Below are positions 1 through 7,354 of a stretch of 34,842 nucleotides of DNA, one piece after another; positions within the stretch are counted from its first letter, which is position 1, and each line of letters begins with the position of its first letter. The notes beneath the pieces were generated by a model. The model searched no databases. It was not told where the DNA came from and saw only the letters and a list, made by a program, of their open reading frames with translations. The translations under genes were made by a program, and so were the position numbers. Origin of the DNA: GCA-003244245 sp052390495 (GTDB lineage Bacteria; Actinomycetota; Actinomycetes; Mycobacteriales; Pseudonocardiaceae); NCBI GenBank assembly GCA_052390495.1, contig JBQTGW010000275.1, forward strand, positions 1 to 34,842. The letters are read 5' to 3'.

Positions 1-3
1 GGC

Positions 4-27
4 GGGGGGGTGTTGGTCATCCCCCCC
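4..27 (-). terminator. possible G/C hairpin after the methyltransferase gene
   Basis: Seven G and seven C residues form a perfect stem around a 10-nt loop, about 50 bases beyond the stop of the minus-strand methyltransferase gene. It could end that operon. It is also at the window edge in a homopolymer-rich stretch, so sequence quality may be poor here. Confidence 0.25.
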
Positions 28-74
28 TTTGCCACCTCCGGCGGGGGCGGTTGCGCGCCTGCTTACCCCTCTAT

Positions 75-611
75 TCATAACCCCACCCCCTCCCCCAACC
101 CGGGGGGGCGAACCGCCAAACAACGTAGGTTGCGGATGTCGTAGGTGAAGATGTCCAGGTCGACGAACCCGCAGCGGCCAACCAGCGCGCCCAACGATTC
201 GGTGTCGAACATCGTGTGGTGGGCGTTCCAGATCCAGCGCGGCACGCCCCGGGCGTCGACGCCCTGGTGCGCGGGTCGGTCGGAGTGCCCGCCGAGGATC
301 CAGTAGTTCGCCTCGGCAGTGTCGATCTCGCCACGCACCCACTGCTCGGCGATGAACCGAGCATCCGGAACGCCGATGTCCAGCCGGGCGCCGGGGCGCA
401 TCACCCGGGCCCACTCGCACAGGGTCGGCTCGACGAGTTCGTAGCTCTGGTGCTCCAGCACGTGGTTGGCGCGCAGCCCGTCGACCGAGGCGGTGCGCAG
501 CGGCAGCGGGTCGATCCAGCTGATCACCTCGATGTCGGGCAGCGCGAGGATGTCCAGATGGACGTCGTAGTCGGGGTGGGGTTTCTCCCCCGCCCCGATC
601 TCGACCTTCAC
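75..611 (-). CDS. class I SAM-dependent methyltransferase (Methyltransf_11-like)
   Basis: A 178-residue protein whose N-terminus (VEIGAGEKPHPDY, followed by LDI) fits the SAM-binding motif I of small class I methyltransferases. ANHVLEH near residue 50 and WARVMRPGARLDIGVPD match the later conserved blocks of the Methyltransf_11 group. The GTG start (609-611) overlaps the stop of the acyltransferase gene by 4 bases (GTGA), so the two are translationally coupled. It is the last gene of a five-gene operon with a glycosyltransferase and an acyltransferase, which suggests methylation of a sugar or lipid acceptor; the substrate is not visible. The last codons run into G-rich homopolymers (bases 80-110), so the exact C-terminus is less certain than the rest. 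Confidence 0.75.
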   Translation of the reverse strand: MKVEIGAGEKPHPDYDVHLDILALPDIEVISWIDPLPLRTASVDGLRANHVLEHQSYELVEPTLCEWARVMRPGARLDIGVPDARFIAEQWVRGEIDTAEANYWILGGHSDRPAHQGVDARGVPRWIWNAHHTMFDTESLGALVGRCGFVDLDIFTYDIRNLRCLAVRPPGLGEGVGL

Positions 612-1126
612 GGCAGCTCGGCGGGATCGACGAGGTCGGGCGGGTCAATCTTCTTGAGCACCTTCGCCGGGCGCCCGGCTACCACCGTGTACGGCGCCAC
701 GTCCGCCAACACCAAGGCACCCGCGGCCACTACGGCGTGCTTGCCGATGCGCACCGGGCCCAGCACCAGGGCGTGACTAGCGATCCAGGCGCCTTCCTCG
801 ATCACCACGTCACGCCCGGAGCGGGGGTAGGCCCGCTGCCGCTCAAGACCGAACTTGGTGATGTCGTGGGTGCCGGTGAGCACCGCGACCTCGTGTCCGA
901 AGAAGGCGTACGCACCGATCGTGATCTCCCCGCCGGACACGTTGAACAGCGTGTTGTTCACGATCGCCGTGCGGTCGATGTGCAGCCGCTCCAGCTTGCC
1001 GTGCACGCGGTAGCGATACAGCGGGTTCTCGTCTTCGCCGTGGGTGTACCGGTTCATCTCCTCGGCCACCATGCGCTGCACCGGCCCCCGCAGCAGCCGG
1101 GCCAGCAGACCGTCCAGAATCGACAT
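608..1126 (-). CDS. hexapeptide-repeat acyltransferase (left-handed beta-helix, WbbJ/CatB type)
   Basis: 172 residues with the hexapeptide pattern of left-handed beta-helix O-acyltransferases: ITIGAYAFFGHEV, then VVIEEGAWIASHALVLGPVRIGKHAVVAAGALVL, ending in the typical AGRPAKVLKKI. The GTHDITKFG segment carries a His in the position expected for the catalytic residue of acetyl-CoA dependent sugar acetyltransferases. The ATG start at 1126 has AAGGTCGAG upstream. It lies 27 bases after the glycosyltransferase gene and overlaps the methyltransferase start. It probably acetylates or acylates a sugar made by the neighbouring glycosyltransferase; donor and acceptor are inferred from the family. 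Confidence 0.85.
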   Translation of the reverse strand: MSILDGLLARLLRGPVQRMVAEEMNRYTHGEDENPLYRYRVHGKLERLHIDRTAIVNNTLFNVSGGEITIGAYAFFGHEVAVLTGTHDITKFGLERQRAYPRSGRDVVIEEGAWIASHALVLGPVRIGKHAVVAAGALVLADVAPYTVVAGRPAKVLKKIDPPDLVDPAELP

Positions 1127-1153
1127 GAGCTCGACCTTAGTGGTCGGCCCACC

Positions 1154-2212
1154 CTATCGAGCGGCAGCCCGACCCGGAGCACGAAACCCGGCCCTGGCCA
1201 ACATGTGCGTGAGCCGGTTAGCCAGCGCTGCCGGGCCGAAGTGACGCAACGCCAGCACTCGGTTGTGCTCCAGCAGCGCCGGATCGGGGTGGGCGAACCA
1301 GACGGCGAGCGGGCCGGGGTCGTCCACCGGGAACCAGCTGAAGCCCAGCTTGGCCACCTCCAGCGCCACCGGGTAGGCACTCACCGCGAGCGGCCGGGCG
1401 GCCAGCGCGGACTCAATCAGCGGCATACCGAAACCCTCCCTCGTCGAGGGCAGCACGACCGCGTCCGCCGCGGCGTAGGCGTCGGCCATCCGCAGGCCGG
1501 GGGGTAACCCTCGGCGGACCGGGCAGCGGGCCCGGCCGAGCAGCTCGGCGAGCTGCGGACCGTAGCCTTCCTCGGCAGGCCCGGTCAGCCAGTAGACCGC
1601 GTCGACGGCCTGGGCCAGCATGATCCCCACAGCCACGTTCTTGCGGGCGATCGCCCTGGTCGGTTGCAGCAGCAGCCGCTGCCCCGGCGGCACGCCCAAC
1701 GCGGCCCGGCAGGCGGCTCGGTTGCCGCGGCGCGGTGTGTGCGCGTAGCCGTGGTACATGCTGGTCGCATGGATACCGCGGCGCGCCAGCTCTCGTGCGC
1801 TGTGCTCGCTGATCGCCACGTGCTGCCAGCTGGGATCGTCCGGCGGCCAGCCACGCAGATGTGCGTAATGAGCACGCTCCCAGGGCAGGTCGTGGTGCCG
1901 CAAGACGGCCCGGCGCCCATGCAACGCCCGGCTGACCGTCTCGGTCACCGCCGGGTTCATCGGCAGTGAGCAGACGTTCTCGACCACCACGAGGTCGACG
2001 TCACACAGCGCAGCCGCCAGGTCACGGACCCGGGCCGGGTGGCGGGTATCGAAAGCAAGCCCGGGCACCAAATGATCGGCTTCGCCTGCCCCCGCGACGG
2101 TGCGCACCCGGCAGCCGAGCCTGCGCAACGCGGCGACCCACTGCGCCGCGGCGACTGATACCCCATCCGCCACACCGAGCCGGAAAGACAGCAACGCAAT
2201 GGTGGGGTCCAC
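1154..2212 (-). CDS. GT4-family glycosyltransferase (group 1)
   Basis: About 352 residues. The C-terminal half has the GT-B donor-site signature PSTREGFGMPLIESALAARP, with the paired Glu residues of GT4 enzymes. The N-terminus (TIALLSFRLGVADGVSVAAA) matches the usual first Rossmann strand with a Gly-rich acceptor loop. I chose the GTG at 2212 because the protein then opens directly on that strand. A longer reading from GTG 2266 would overlap the upstream monooxygenase gene by 32 bases and has no clear ribosome site. Predicted cytoplasmic transfer of a sugar from an NDP-sugar; the product is unknown. Same operon as the FAD monooxygenase and acyltransferase. Confidence 0.85.
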   Translation of the reverse strand: MDPTIALLSFRLGVADGVSVAAAQWVAALRRLGCRVRTVAGAGEADHLVPGLAFDTRHPARVRDLAAALCDVDLVVVENVCSLPMNPAVTETVSRALHGRRAVLRHHDLPWERAHYAHLRGWPPDDPSWQHVAISEHSARELARRGIHATSMYHGYAHTPRRGNRAACRAALGVPPGQRLLLQPTRAIARKNVAVGIMLAQAVDAVYWLTGPAEEGYGPQLAELLGRARCPVRRGLPPGLRMADAYAAADAVVLPSTREGFGMPLIESALAARPLAVSAYPVALEVAKLGFSWFPVDDPGPLAVWFAHPDPALLEHNRVLALRHFGPAALANRLTHMLARAGFRAPGRAAAR

Positions 2213-2234
2213 GGTTGGAGGATAGATTAGGGCG

Positions 2235-3473
2235 TCAGTGCCCGTGGTCGTGCGCCTCGCTACCACCAGCCAGCTTCAGACGTCTGCGGTACCGCTGCTC
2301 TCTCCGCGCGGCACTAAACGCGCATCGCAACCTCCGCAACGCGGTGAACTGCGTGGCCAAATGAAGTTGATAACGCCACAGCGGGTAACTGCCACGGCGT
2401 TTCCATAAATCATACGCGAATTGAATCGGCTCCTGGTCGACATAACGAGGAACGCTCTCGAACCACTTGGTGCTGTTCAGCGCCGCACCCTGTGCGTCGC
2501 GCACGGCGGCGCGGCGCTCCCACTGATAGGACCGGAGTGCGGTCGGCAGGTCGTTGTACTTCTCCACATTGTCGGCGAGCGCGATGGCATCCTGCATGGC
2601 GAGGGTGGTACCCGAACCGATCGAGAAATGCGTGGTGTGCGCGGCGTCACCCATCAGCACAACGTTGTCATGATACCAGTCCGTATTGGTGATGCGAATG
2701 AAGTTGAGCCACGGCGTCCGGCCTAGCTCGCGCCCTCTGGTCGAATTGTGGGGGCTGATGAGCGGGTGGCCGTCCAGTTGGCGCTGGAAGATGTGCTCCA
2801 ACAGCGCGAGGCTCTCATCAGGACCGAGCTGATCGAAACCGAGTCCCACCCAGGTCGCCGTCGAACACTCGACGATGAAGGTGGTCGTGTCGGCATTGAA
2901 ACGGTAGGCATAGAACCAGATCCAACCGGCCGCGGTCTCCTCGAAGGCGAAGATGAATGAGTCGAATACTCGGTGGGTGCCGAGCCAGACGTACTTGTTC
3001 GCCCCTACTTCGACGCCGGTCCCGAAATGGTCTGCGTGGCGCGCCCGCACGCGACTGTTGGCACCGTCGCAAGCAATGATCAAGTCAGCGTCCGCGAGTT
3101 CCGACAGATCCTCGACCTCGCGTTCGAACTGGACGTCGACACCGAGCGCCATCGCGCGCTTGACGAGGACGTCTATGAGCAGCTTGCGACCGACCGCGAA
3201 ACCATATCCGCCGAGGTGGGCCGGCTCCCCACCTCGGACACGCACTTCCTGATTGTCCCAGGAAGCCGGCTGTGCATTAATCTCCCGTCCGCTCGCCGGG
3301 TCATTGCGGTAGAGACTGTCGAGTAAAGCATCGGAGAACGTGACACCCCAGCCGTACGTCACGCCGGCGGGATTACGCTCGATAACAGTGACATCGTGAT
3401 TTCTGTGGCGCAGCTTGGCTGAGATGGCGAAGTACAGACCCGCCGGGCCGCCACCGATACAAACGATATTCAT
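2235..3473 (-). CDS. FAD-dependent aromatic hydroxylase (salicylyl-/anthraniloyl-CoA monooxygenase-like)
   Basis: 412 residues. The start MNIVCIGGGPAGLYFAI carries the GxGxxG dinucleotide motif, followed by an ERN acidic end of beta-2. IIACDGANSRVR is the DG motif, and NVVLMGDAAHTTHFSIGSGT is the GD motif of group A flavoprotein hydroxylases. The pattern GWGVTFSDALLDSL is typical of the FAD domain of salicylyl-CoA 5-hydroxylase and anthraniloyl-CoA monooxygenase, which act on acyl-CoA or carrier-bound aromatics. Here it is a free-standing FAD domain. ATG 3473 follows a GGGGGGA ribosome site. The gene lies 7 bases after the FemAB-like gene. The C-terminus is short and His-rich (HDHGH). The aromatic substrate is unknown. 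Confidence 0.85.
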   Translation of the reverse strand: MNIVCIGGGPAGLYFAISAKLRHRNHDVTVIERNPAGVTYGWGVTFSDALLDSLYRNDPASGREINAQPASWDNQEVRVRGGEPAHLGGYGFAVGRKLLIDVLVKRAMALGVDVQFEREVEDLSELADADLIIACDGANSRVRARHADHFGTGVEVGANKYVWLGTHRVFDSFIFAFEETAAGWIWFYAYRFNADTTTFIVECSTATWVGLGFDQLGPDESLALLEHIFQRQLDGHPLISPHNSTRGRELGRTPWLNFIRITNTDWYHDNVVLMGDAAHTTHFSIGSGTTLAMQDAIALADNVEKYNDLPTALRSYQWERRAAVRDAQGAALNSTKWFESVPRYVDQEPIQFAYDLWKRRGSYPLWRYQLHLATQFTALRRLRCAFSAARREQRYRRRLKLAGGSEAHDHGH

Positions 3474-3480
3474 GTCCCCC

Positions 3481-4668
3481 CTACTGTGCGCCCTGTTGCG
3501 AGCCGCGGAGCATATTTTTCACCACCGTGATCCCCCGGCGACCGGCCGCCGAGCGCCATGCGAGGTCGTAGGCCATCCGCAGCGGTGCCGGTTTGATCAT
3601 CTCGACCGGAGTAGGGTAGCGGTACGGTGTACCACCGAAAGTCACCTTGGGCTGATCCGAGGTCGGCCACGTTTCTCCGCCCGGATCAGCCCCATTCCGG
3701 TTAGCCCCATTCCGGTTAGGACCATCCCGGTTAGGACCATCCCGGTTAGTAGAATCCAGTAGCGCATCCAGCGTCTTCGGGTGCAGCCCACCGAAGTCCA
3801 GCCAGTGATATCCACGGCCCTTGGCCCACTGGAGGATCTCCCACCGGACCGCGGCAGGCACGCTGAGCCGGGCAGTCTCTTCGCGGCGGTCGAACCCCGA
3901 AAGCCGTCCCCGAACCATTCCACCACATCGAGTCACCAGATCAGCGGCGACCGGAACACCGTCCACCTCACCGACGAACAACGCCGCATGATCTGTAGCG
4001 GCCAATTCCCGATACAGGGTGGCAACGTACTTGGCGGGCAGCGGCTGGTAACCCTGGTGCTGCGATGAGGTGGCCATCAGGTCGACGAGCAGCACCACAT
4101 CCCGCTCGTCCCCGACCCGGACCGTGACACCCCGGGACGGCCAACGATTGGTCCACGACTTGAGCCGCTTGCCGAACCGGCTCCTGATCTCCGCGAGATC
4201 GGCGGTCAGATCAATACGAATGGAGCCCGTTGGCGCGATCCCGCTCGAGGATGGGCGAAAGCCACGCCGGAGCAGTTCGTCGCTCATGGCCTCGGCACCT
4301 TCAGGCGGTTGGACGAACAGCATCCGCAGCCGCCTTCGACGCAGCCCGGTCAGGGCGTCGGCCAGTGCCCATGTGACGCCATCCGGAGCATCAGACGCGA
4401 CGATCGGGCCGTACGGGAGGTAGCCCACCGCGCCCAGCGCAGGCATTCGCCTGCTCAGGATCTGTGCCCCGCCGACGAGTTCGCCGCCGTGGTGGGCCAG
4501 GACGTAGAGCGGAGTGAAGCCAACCTGCCTGCGCAGCCGCGCCCAGGTGGAGAACTGGGTAACGTCCGTACCCGGCGTCCGGTCGACCAGCCCGTCCCAA
4601 GCGCGCAGCACCTCCGGCCCCGGATCCAGCCCCACCGACACCACAACCGCGTTCTCCACCGCCCTCAC
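3481..4668 (-). CDS. FemAB/GNAT-type peptidyltransferase-like protein
   Basis: About 395 residues with the layout of FemABX or lipid II bridge-forming enzymes and related CelD/GNAT acyltransferases: an N-terminal GNAT-like half (LVGGAQILSRRMPALGAVGYLPYGPIV) and a second half ending in GYHWLDFGGLHPKT, the usual FemAB C-terminal block. The family adds aminoacyl groups from tRNA or acyl groups to an envelope acceptor. The start is uncertain: TTG 4683, GTG 4668 or GTG 4659 are all in frame, and GTG 4668 follows GGGGAAGTGGGG. A run of four 5-residue repeats (NRDGP/NRNGA) is inserted just after the FGG block. It is the first gene of the five-gene operon, so it may set an aminoacylation step in the same product. 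Confidence 0.7.
   Translation of the reverse strand: MRAVENAVVVSVGLDPGPEVLRAWDGLVDRTPGTDVTQFSTWARLRRQVGFTPLYVLAHHGGELVGGAQILSRRMPALGAVGYLPYGPIVASDAPDGVTWALADALTGLRRRRLRMLFVQPPEGAEAMSDELLRRGFRPSSSGIAPTGSIRIDLTADLAEIRSRFGKRLKSWTNRWPSRGVTVRVGDERDVVLLVDLMATSSQHQGYQPLPAKYVATLYRELAATDHAALFVGEVDGVPVAADLVTRCGGMVRGRLSGFDRREETARLSVPAAVRWEILQWAKGRGYHWLDFGGLHPKTLDALLDSTNRDGPNRDGPNRNGANRNGADPGGETWPTSDQPKVTFGGTPYRYPTPVEMIKPAPLRMAYDLAWRSAAGRRGITVVKNMLRGSQQGAQ
3690..3749. repeat. four 15-bp tandem repeats inside the FemAB-like gene
   Basis: Four head-to-tail 15-bp units: two copies ending CCATTCCGGTTAG and two ending CCATCCCGGTTAG. Each encodes five residues (NRDGP or NRNGA). The unit length is a multiple of three, so copy-number change would keep the frame. 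Confidence 0.95.
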
Positions 4669-4704
4669 CCCCCACTTCCCCAACGGATCGAACTGTTCAT
4701 ACCG

Positions 4705-4784
4705 CCCTCTGCCGCATTCAGCAGGCTCAGCGGGGTAACTAAGATGCTCGTCACCTCGCTGAGCCCGCTGAATGCGGCAGAGGG
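4705..4784 (-). terminator. 35-bp-arm hairpin between the E2 gene and the FemAB-like gene
   Basis: Arms 4705-4739 and 4750-4784 match at 32 of 35 positions around a 10-nt loop. Two of the three mismatches become G-U pairs only in the minus-strand transcript, so the fold is better in RNA made from the dehydrogenase operon. It starts 6 bases after the E2 stop and has no T-run, as is common for actinobacterial terminators. It insulates the dehydrogenase operon from the FemAB-like operon. Confidence 0.8.
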
Positions 4785-4789
4785 ACGGG

Positions 4790-6088
4790 TTAGTAAGTGA
4801 TGGCTAGGGCGGGGGTGGATAGGAGGGCTCCTAGGTTGGCTAGGAATTGGGAACCCTGTTGGCCGTCTACTACTCGGTGGTCGAAGGAGAGGGCTAGTTG
4901 ACAGACTTTGCGCACCGTGACTACTCCGTCGACCACCCATGGCATGTCCCGGATCGCGCCGAGGGCGAAGATCGCCGATTCGCCCGGGTTGAGGATCGGG
5001 GTGCCGGTGTCCACCCCGTACACCCCGACGTTGGTGATGGTGATCGTGCCGTCGATCATGTCACCCGGTGGGGTGCGGCCTTCCCGCGCCGTCGTGGCGA
5101 GACCCTCCAGCGCGACGGCGAGCTCACGCAGCGGCATCTGCTCCGCGTTCCGGATCTTCGGCACCACCAGCCCACGGGGAGTGGCCGCGGCGATCCCGAG
5201 GTGCACGTAGTCGAAGTAGACGATCTCGCCCGCCGCTTCGTCCCAGCTCGCATTGATCTCCGGCGTACGACGGATCGCCAGGCACAGCGCCTTGGCCGCA
5301 AACGCCAGCGGGGTGAGCTTGACGTCGCGGAACTGCGGCAGGCCCTTCAGCTGGGCGCGCAGCTCCATCATCGGCGTCACGTCGATGGTGAGGAACTCGG
5401 TTACGTGCGGCGCGGTGAACGCCGAGGCCACCACGGCCGCCGCGGTGGCTTTGCGAACCCCACGGATCGGTTCCCTGCGCTGCCCCTTGTGTTGCTGGCC
5501 CTGGGAGGTGGTGCCGTTGCGGGTCGGCTGCGCCGCGTGCTGCACGTCCTCCCGAGTGATCACCCCGTCAGCTCCCGTGCCTGCCACGGTTCGCAGGTCG
5601 ATACCCAGCTCTCGGGCCAGCTTGCGCACCGGTGGTTTGGCCAGCGGCACCGCTGCTTCCCTGACCGCGGCAGGCGGGGCGGCGACGGGAGACGGGGAAG
5701 CGGCCGGCTGGGACGCGGACGCCGGAGCGGGGCTGCCCTTGCGCGCCCGTCTGCTCACCACCGCGGTACGCGGGCCGTAACCAACCAGGTTGGGAACCCG
5801 AGCCTGCTCGCCGGAACCTTCCGGAGCGGGTGCGGCCGCCGTGGGATCGGTGTCGATCGCGATCAGCGGCGCCCCCACCAGCACGGTCGCCCCGGGTTGG
5901 GCGAACAGGTCGGTCACCACCCCGGCGTAGGGACAGGGCAGCTCGACGGCCGCCTTGGCCGTCTCGATCTCGACGATGATCTGGTTGACCGTGACGGTGT
6001 CGCCCGGTGCGACGTGCCAGGCGAGGATCTCGGCCTCGGTGAGGCCCTCCCCGACGTCGGGCAGGGGGAACTCCTTGATGGGTGCCAT
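4790..6088 (-). CDS. bkdC: dihydrolipoamide acyltransferase (E2) of a branched-chain 2-oxoacid dehydrogenase complex
   Basis: 432 residues in the standard E2 order. There is one lipoyl domain (residues about 5-80) with the lipoylated lysine K45 in EIETAKAAVELP, then an Ala/Pro-rich linker. The peripheral subunit-binding domain is RKLARELGIDLRTVAGTGADG, ending in ITREDV. A catalytic domain of about 230 residues ends in SFDHRVVDGQQGSQFL, which contains the HxxxDG active site. It transfers the acyl group from lipoate to CoA. Its ATG follows the E1beta TGA with no gap (TGAATG). With separate E1alpha and E1beta genes beside it, a branched-chain complex is more likely than a pyruvate complex, since actinobacterial PDH normally uses a fused AceE; substrate preference is inferred. 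Confidence 0.92.
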   Translation of the reverse strand: MAPIKEFPLPDVGEGLTEAEILAWHVAPGDTVTVNQIIVEIETAKAAVELPCPYAGVVTDLFAQPGATVLVGAPLIAIDTDPTAAAPAPEGSGEQARVPNLVGYGPRTAVVSRRARKGSPAPASASQPAASPSPVAAPPAAVREAAVPLAKPPVRKLARELGIDLRTVAGTGADGVITREDVQHAAQPTRNGTTSQGQQHKGQRREPIRGVRKATAAAVVASAFTAPHVTEFLTIDVTPMMELRAQLKGLPQFRDVKLTPLAFAAKALCLAIRRTPEINASWDEAAGEIVYFDYVHLGIAAATPRGLVVPKIRNAEQMPLRELAVALEGLATTAREGRTPPGDMIDGTITITNVGVYGVDTGTPILNPGESAIFALGAIRDMPWVVDGVVTVRKVCQLALSFDHRVVDGQQGSQFLANLGALLSTPALAITY

Positions 6089-7111
6089 TCAGTACGCCAA
6101 TACGCGGTCGAGGGTATCCAGCACCCGGTCCAGGTCGGGTAGATAGTCCTCCTCGCACTTCGCGGGCGGGTAGGGCGTATCGAACCCGGTCACTCGCAGC
6201 ACCGGCGCCTCCAGCGAGTAGAAGCACTCCTGCGACACCCTGGCGGCCACCTCCGCGGTCAGCGACGCCTCCCCGGGCGCCTCGGACACGACGAGCAGCC
6301 GCCCGGTGTGCCGTACCGATTCGAACACCGGCGCAAGGTCCAAGGGAGACAGCGTGCGTAGATCGATCACTTCGAGCTGGTGGCCGTCCTGTTCGGCCAC
6401 GGTGGCGGCGTCCAGCGCGGTGCGCACCATGGGACCGTACGTCACGACCGTCGCCGACGTACCTCGGCGCAGCACTCGTGAGGTGAACAGCGGCTGCGGG
6501 GCCTTGGTGAGGTCCAGCTCGGCCTTCTCCCAGTACCGCCGTTTGGGTTCGAAGAAGATCACCGGATCGTCGCAGGTGATCGCCTGTTGGATCATCCAGT
6601 AGGCGTCCACAGGGTTGGCGCAGGCGACGACCTTCAGCCCAGCGGTGTGCGCGAAGTAGGACTCGGGGGACTCCGAGTGGTGCTCGACCGCCCCGATGCC
6701 GCCACCATGCGGGATGCGTACCACCACGGGCATCCGCAGCTTGCCCTGCGAACGGAAGTGCATCTTCGCCAGCTGGGAGACGATCTGGTCGAAGCCGGGG
6801 AAGACGAACCCGTCGAACTGGATCTCGCACACCGGGCGGTAGCCACGGACCGCGAGGCCGACCGCGGTACCGATGATCCCGGACTCGGCCAGCGGCGTGT
6901 CCATCACCCGCTGCTCGCCGAAATCCTTCTGCAGGCCGTCGGTGATCCGGAAGACCCCGCCTAGCTTGCCGACATCTTCCCCCATCACGATCACCTTGGG
7001 GTCGGCCTCCATCGCGGCCCGCAGTCCGGCGTTCAGCGCCTTCGCTATTGTGACGCTCGTTACCGCTACTTCTGTCGGGGCCTCGCTATTGCGCTGTTGC
7101 ACCGTTGACAT
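6089..7111 (-). CDS. bkdB: 2-oxoacid dehydrogenase E1 beta subunit
   Basis: 340 residues from ATG 7111, chosen because GGGGAGGAG lies just upstream and the protein then starts in the usual place (SVTIAKALNAGLRAAMEAD, then VIVMGEDVG). Transketolase pyrimidine-domain features include GEDVGKLGGVFRITDGL, DTPLAESGIIGTAVGLA and the FDGFVFPGFDQIVSQ block; the C-terminal transketolase domain ends with DTPYPPAKCEEDYLP. It pairs with E1alpha to form the ThDP-dependent decarboxylase that charges lipoate on E2. A longer in-frame reading to 7294 lacks a good ribosome site. It is separated from the E1alpha gene by 243 bases, unusual for this operon type. Confidence 0.92.
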   Translation of the reverse strand: MSTVQQRNSEAPTEVAVTSVTIAKALNAGLRAAMEADPKVIVMGEDVGKLGGVFRITDGLQKDFGEQRVMDTPLAESGIIGTAVGLAVRGYRPVCEIQFDGFVFPGFDQIVSQLAKMHFRSQGKLRMPVVVRIPHGGGIGAVEHHSESPESYFAHTAGLKVVACANPVDAYWMIQQAITCDDPVIFFEPKRRYWEKAELDLTKAPQPLFTSRVLRRGTSATVVTYGPMVRTALDAATVAEQDGHQLEVIDLRTLSPLDLAPVFESVRHTGRLLVVSEAPGEASLTAEVAARVSQECFYSLEAPVLRVTGFDTPYPPAKCEEDYLPDLDRVLDTLDRVLAY

Positions 7112-7354
7112 GTCCACTCCTCCCCACCGTTCGTGGCGGCTGGGACGGTTGCGGGATCCGGCGCAGGCTGCCCGGTCGGGCGAGCTGGCACCGGCGAGCC
7201 GTGATGGGGCCATGGTAACCATATTGGCATGATTTCCCGGCAAGGGCAGCAGATCGACCGAACGGATTTTCGCCCCACCGAGCATTCTTCCCACACCCGA
7301 ATTCTTTCTGAGACCCGAAACTCGGAATCCCTACTATTCCTTACCTGCGAAGCA
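7112..7354. other. 243-bp gap between the E1alpha and E1beta genes with a small dyad
   Basis: No gene is visible here. The stretch near 7255-7354 is poorer in GC than its neighbours. At 7211-7230 a dyad (GCCATGGTAACCATATTGGC, with matching outer GCCA/TTGGC arms) could be a protein-binding site for a separate E1beta promoter. No clear -10/-35 pair was recognised. Confidence 0.3.

Noticed and set aside
3690..3749. CRISPR array candidate
   Set aside because: Units are 15 bp, directly adjoining with no spacers, and lie in a coding frame; likewise the 33-bp repeats at 33755-33820.
5568..6830. 420-codon minus-strand frame across E2 and E1beta
   Set aside because: Arg/Gly-rich shadow of two well-identified genes in another frame.
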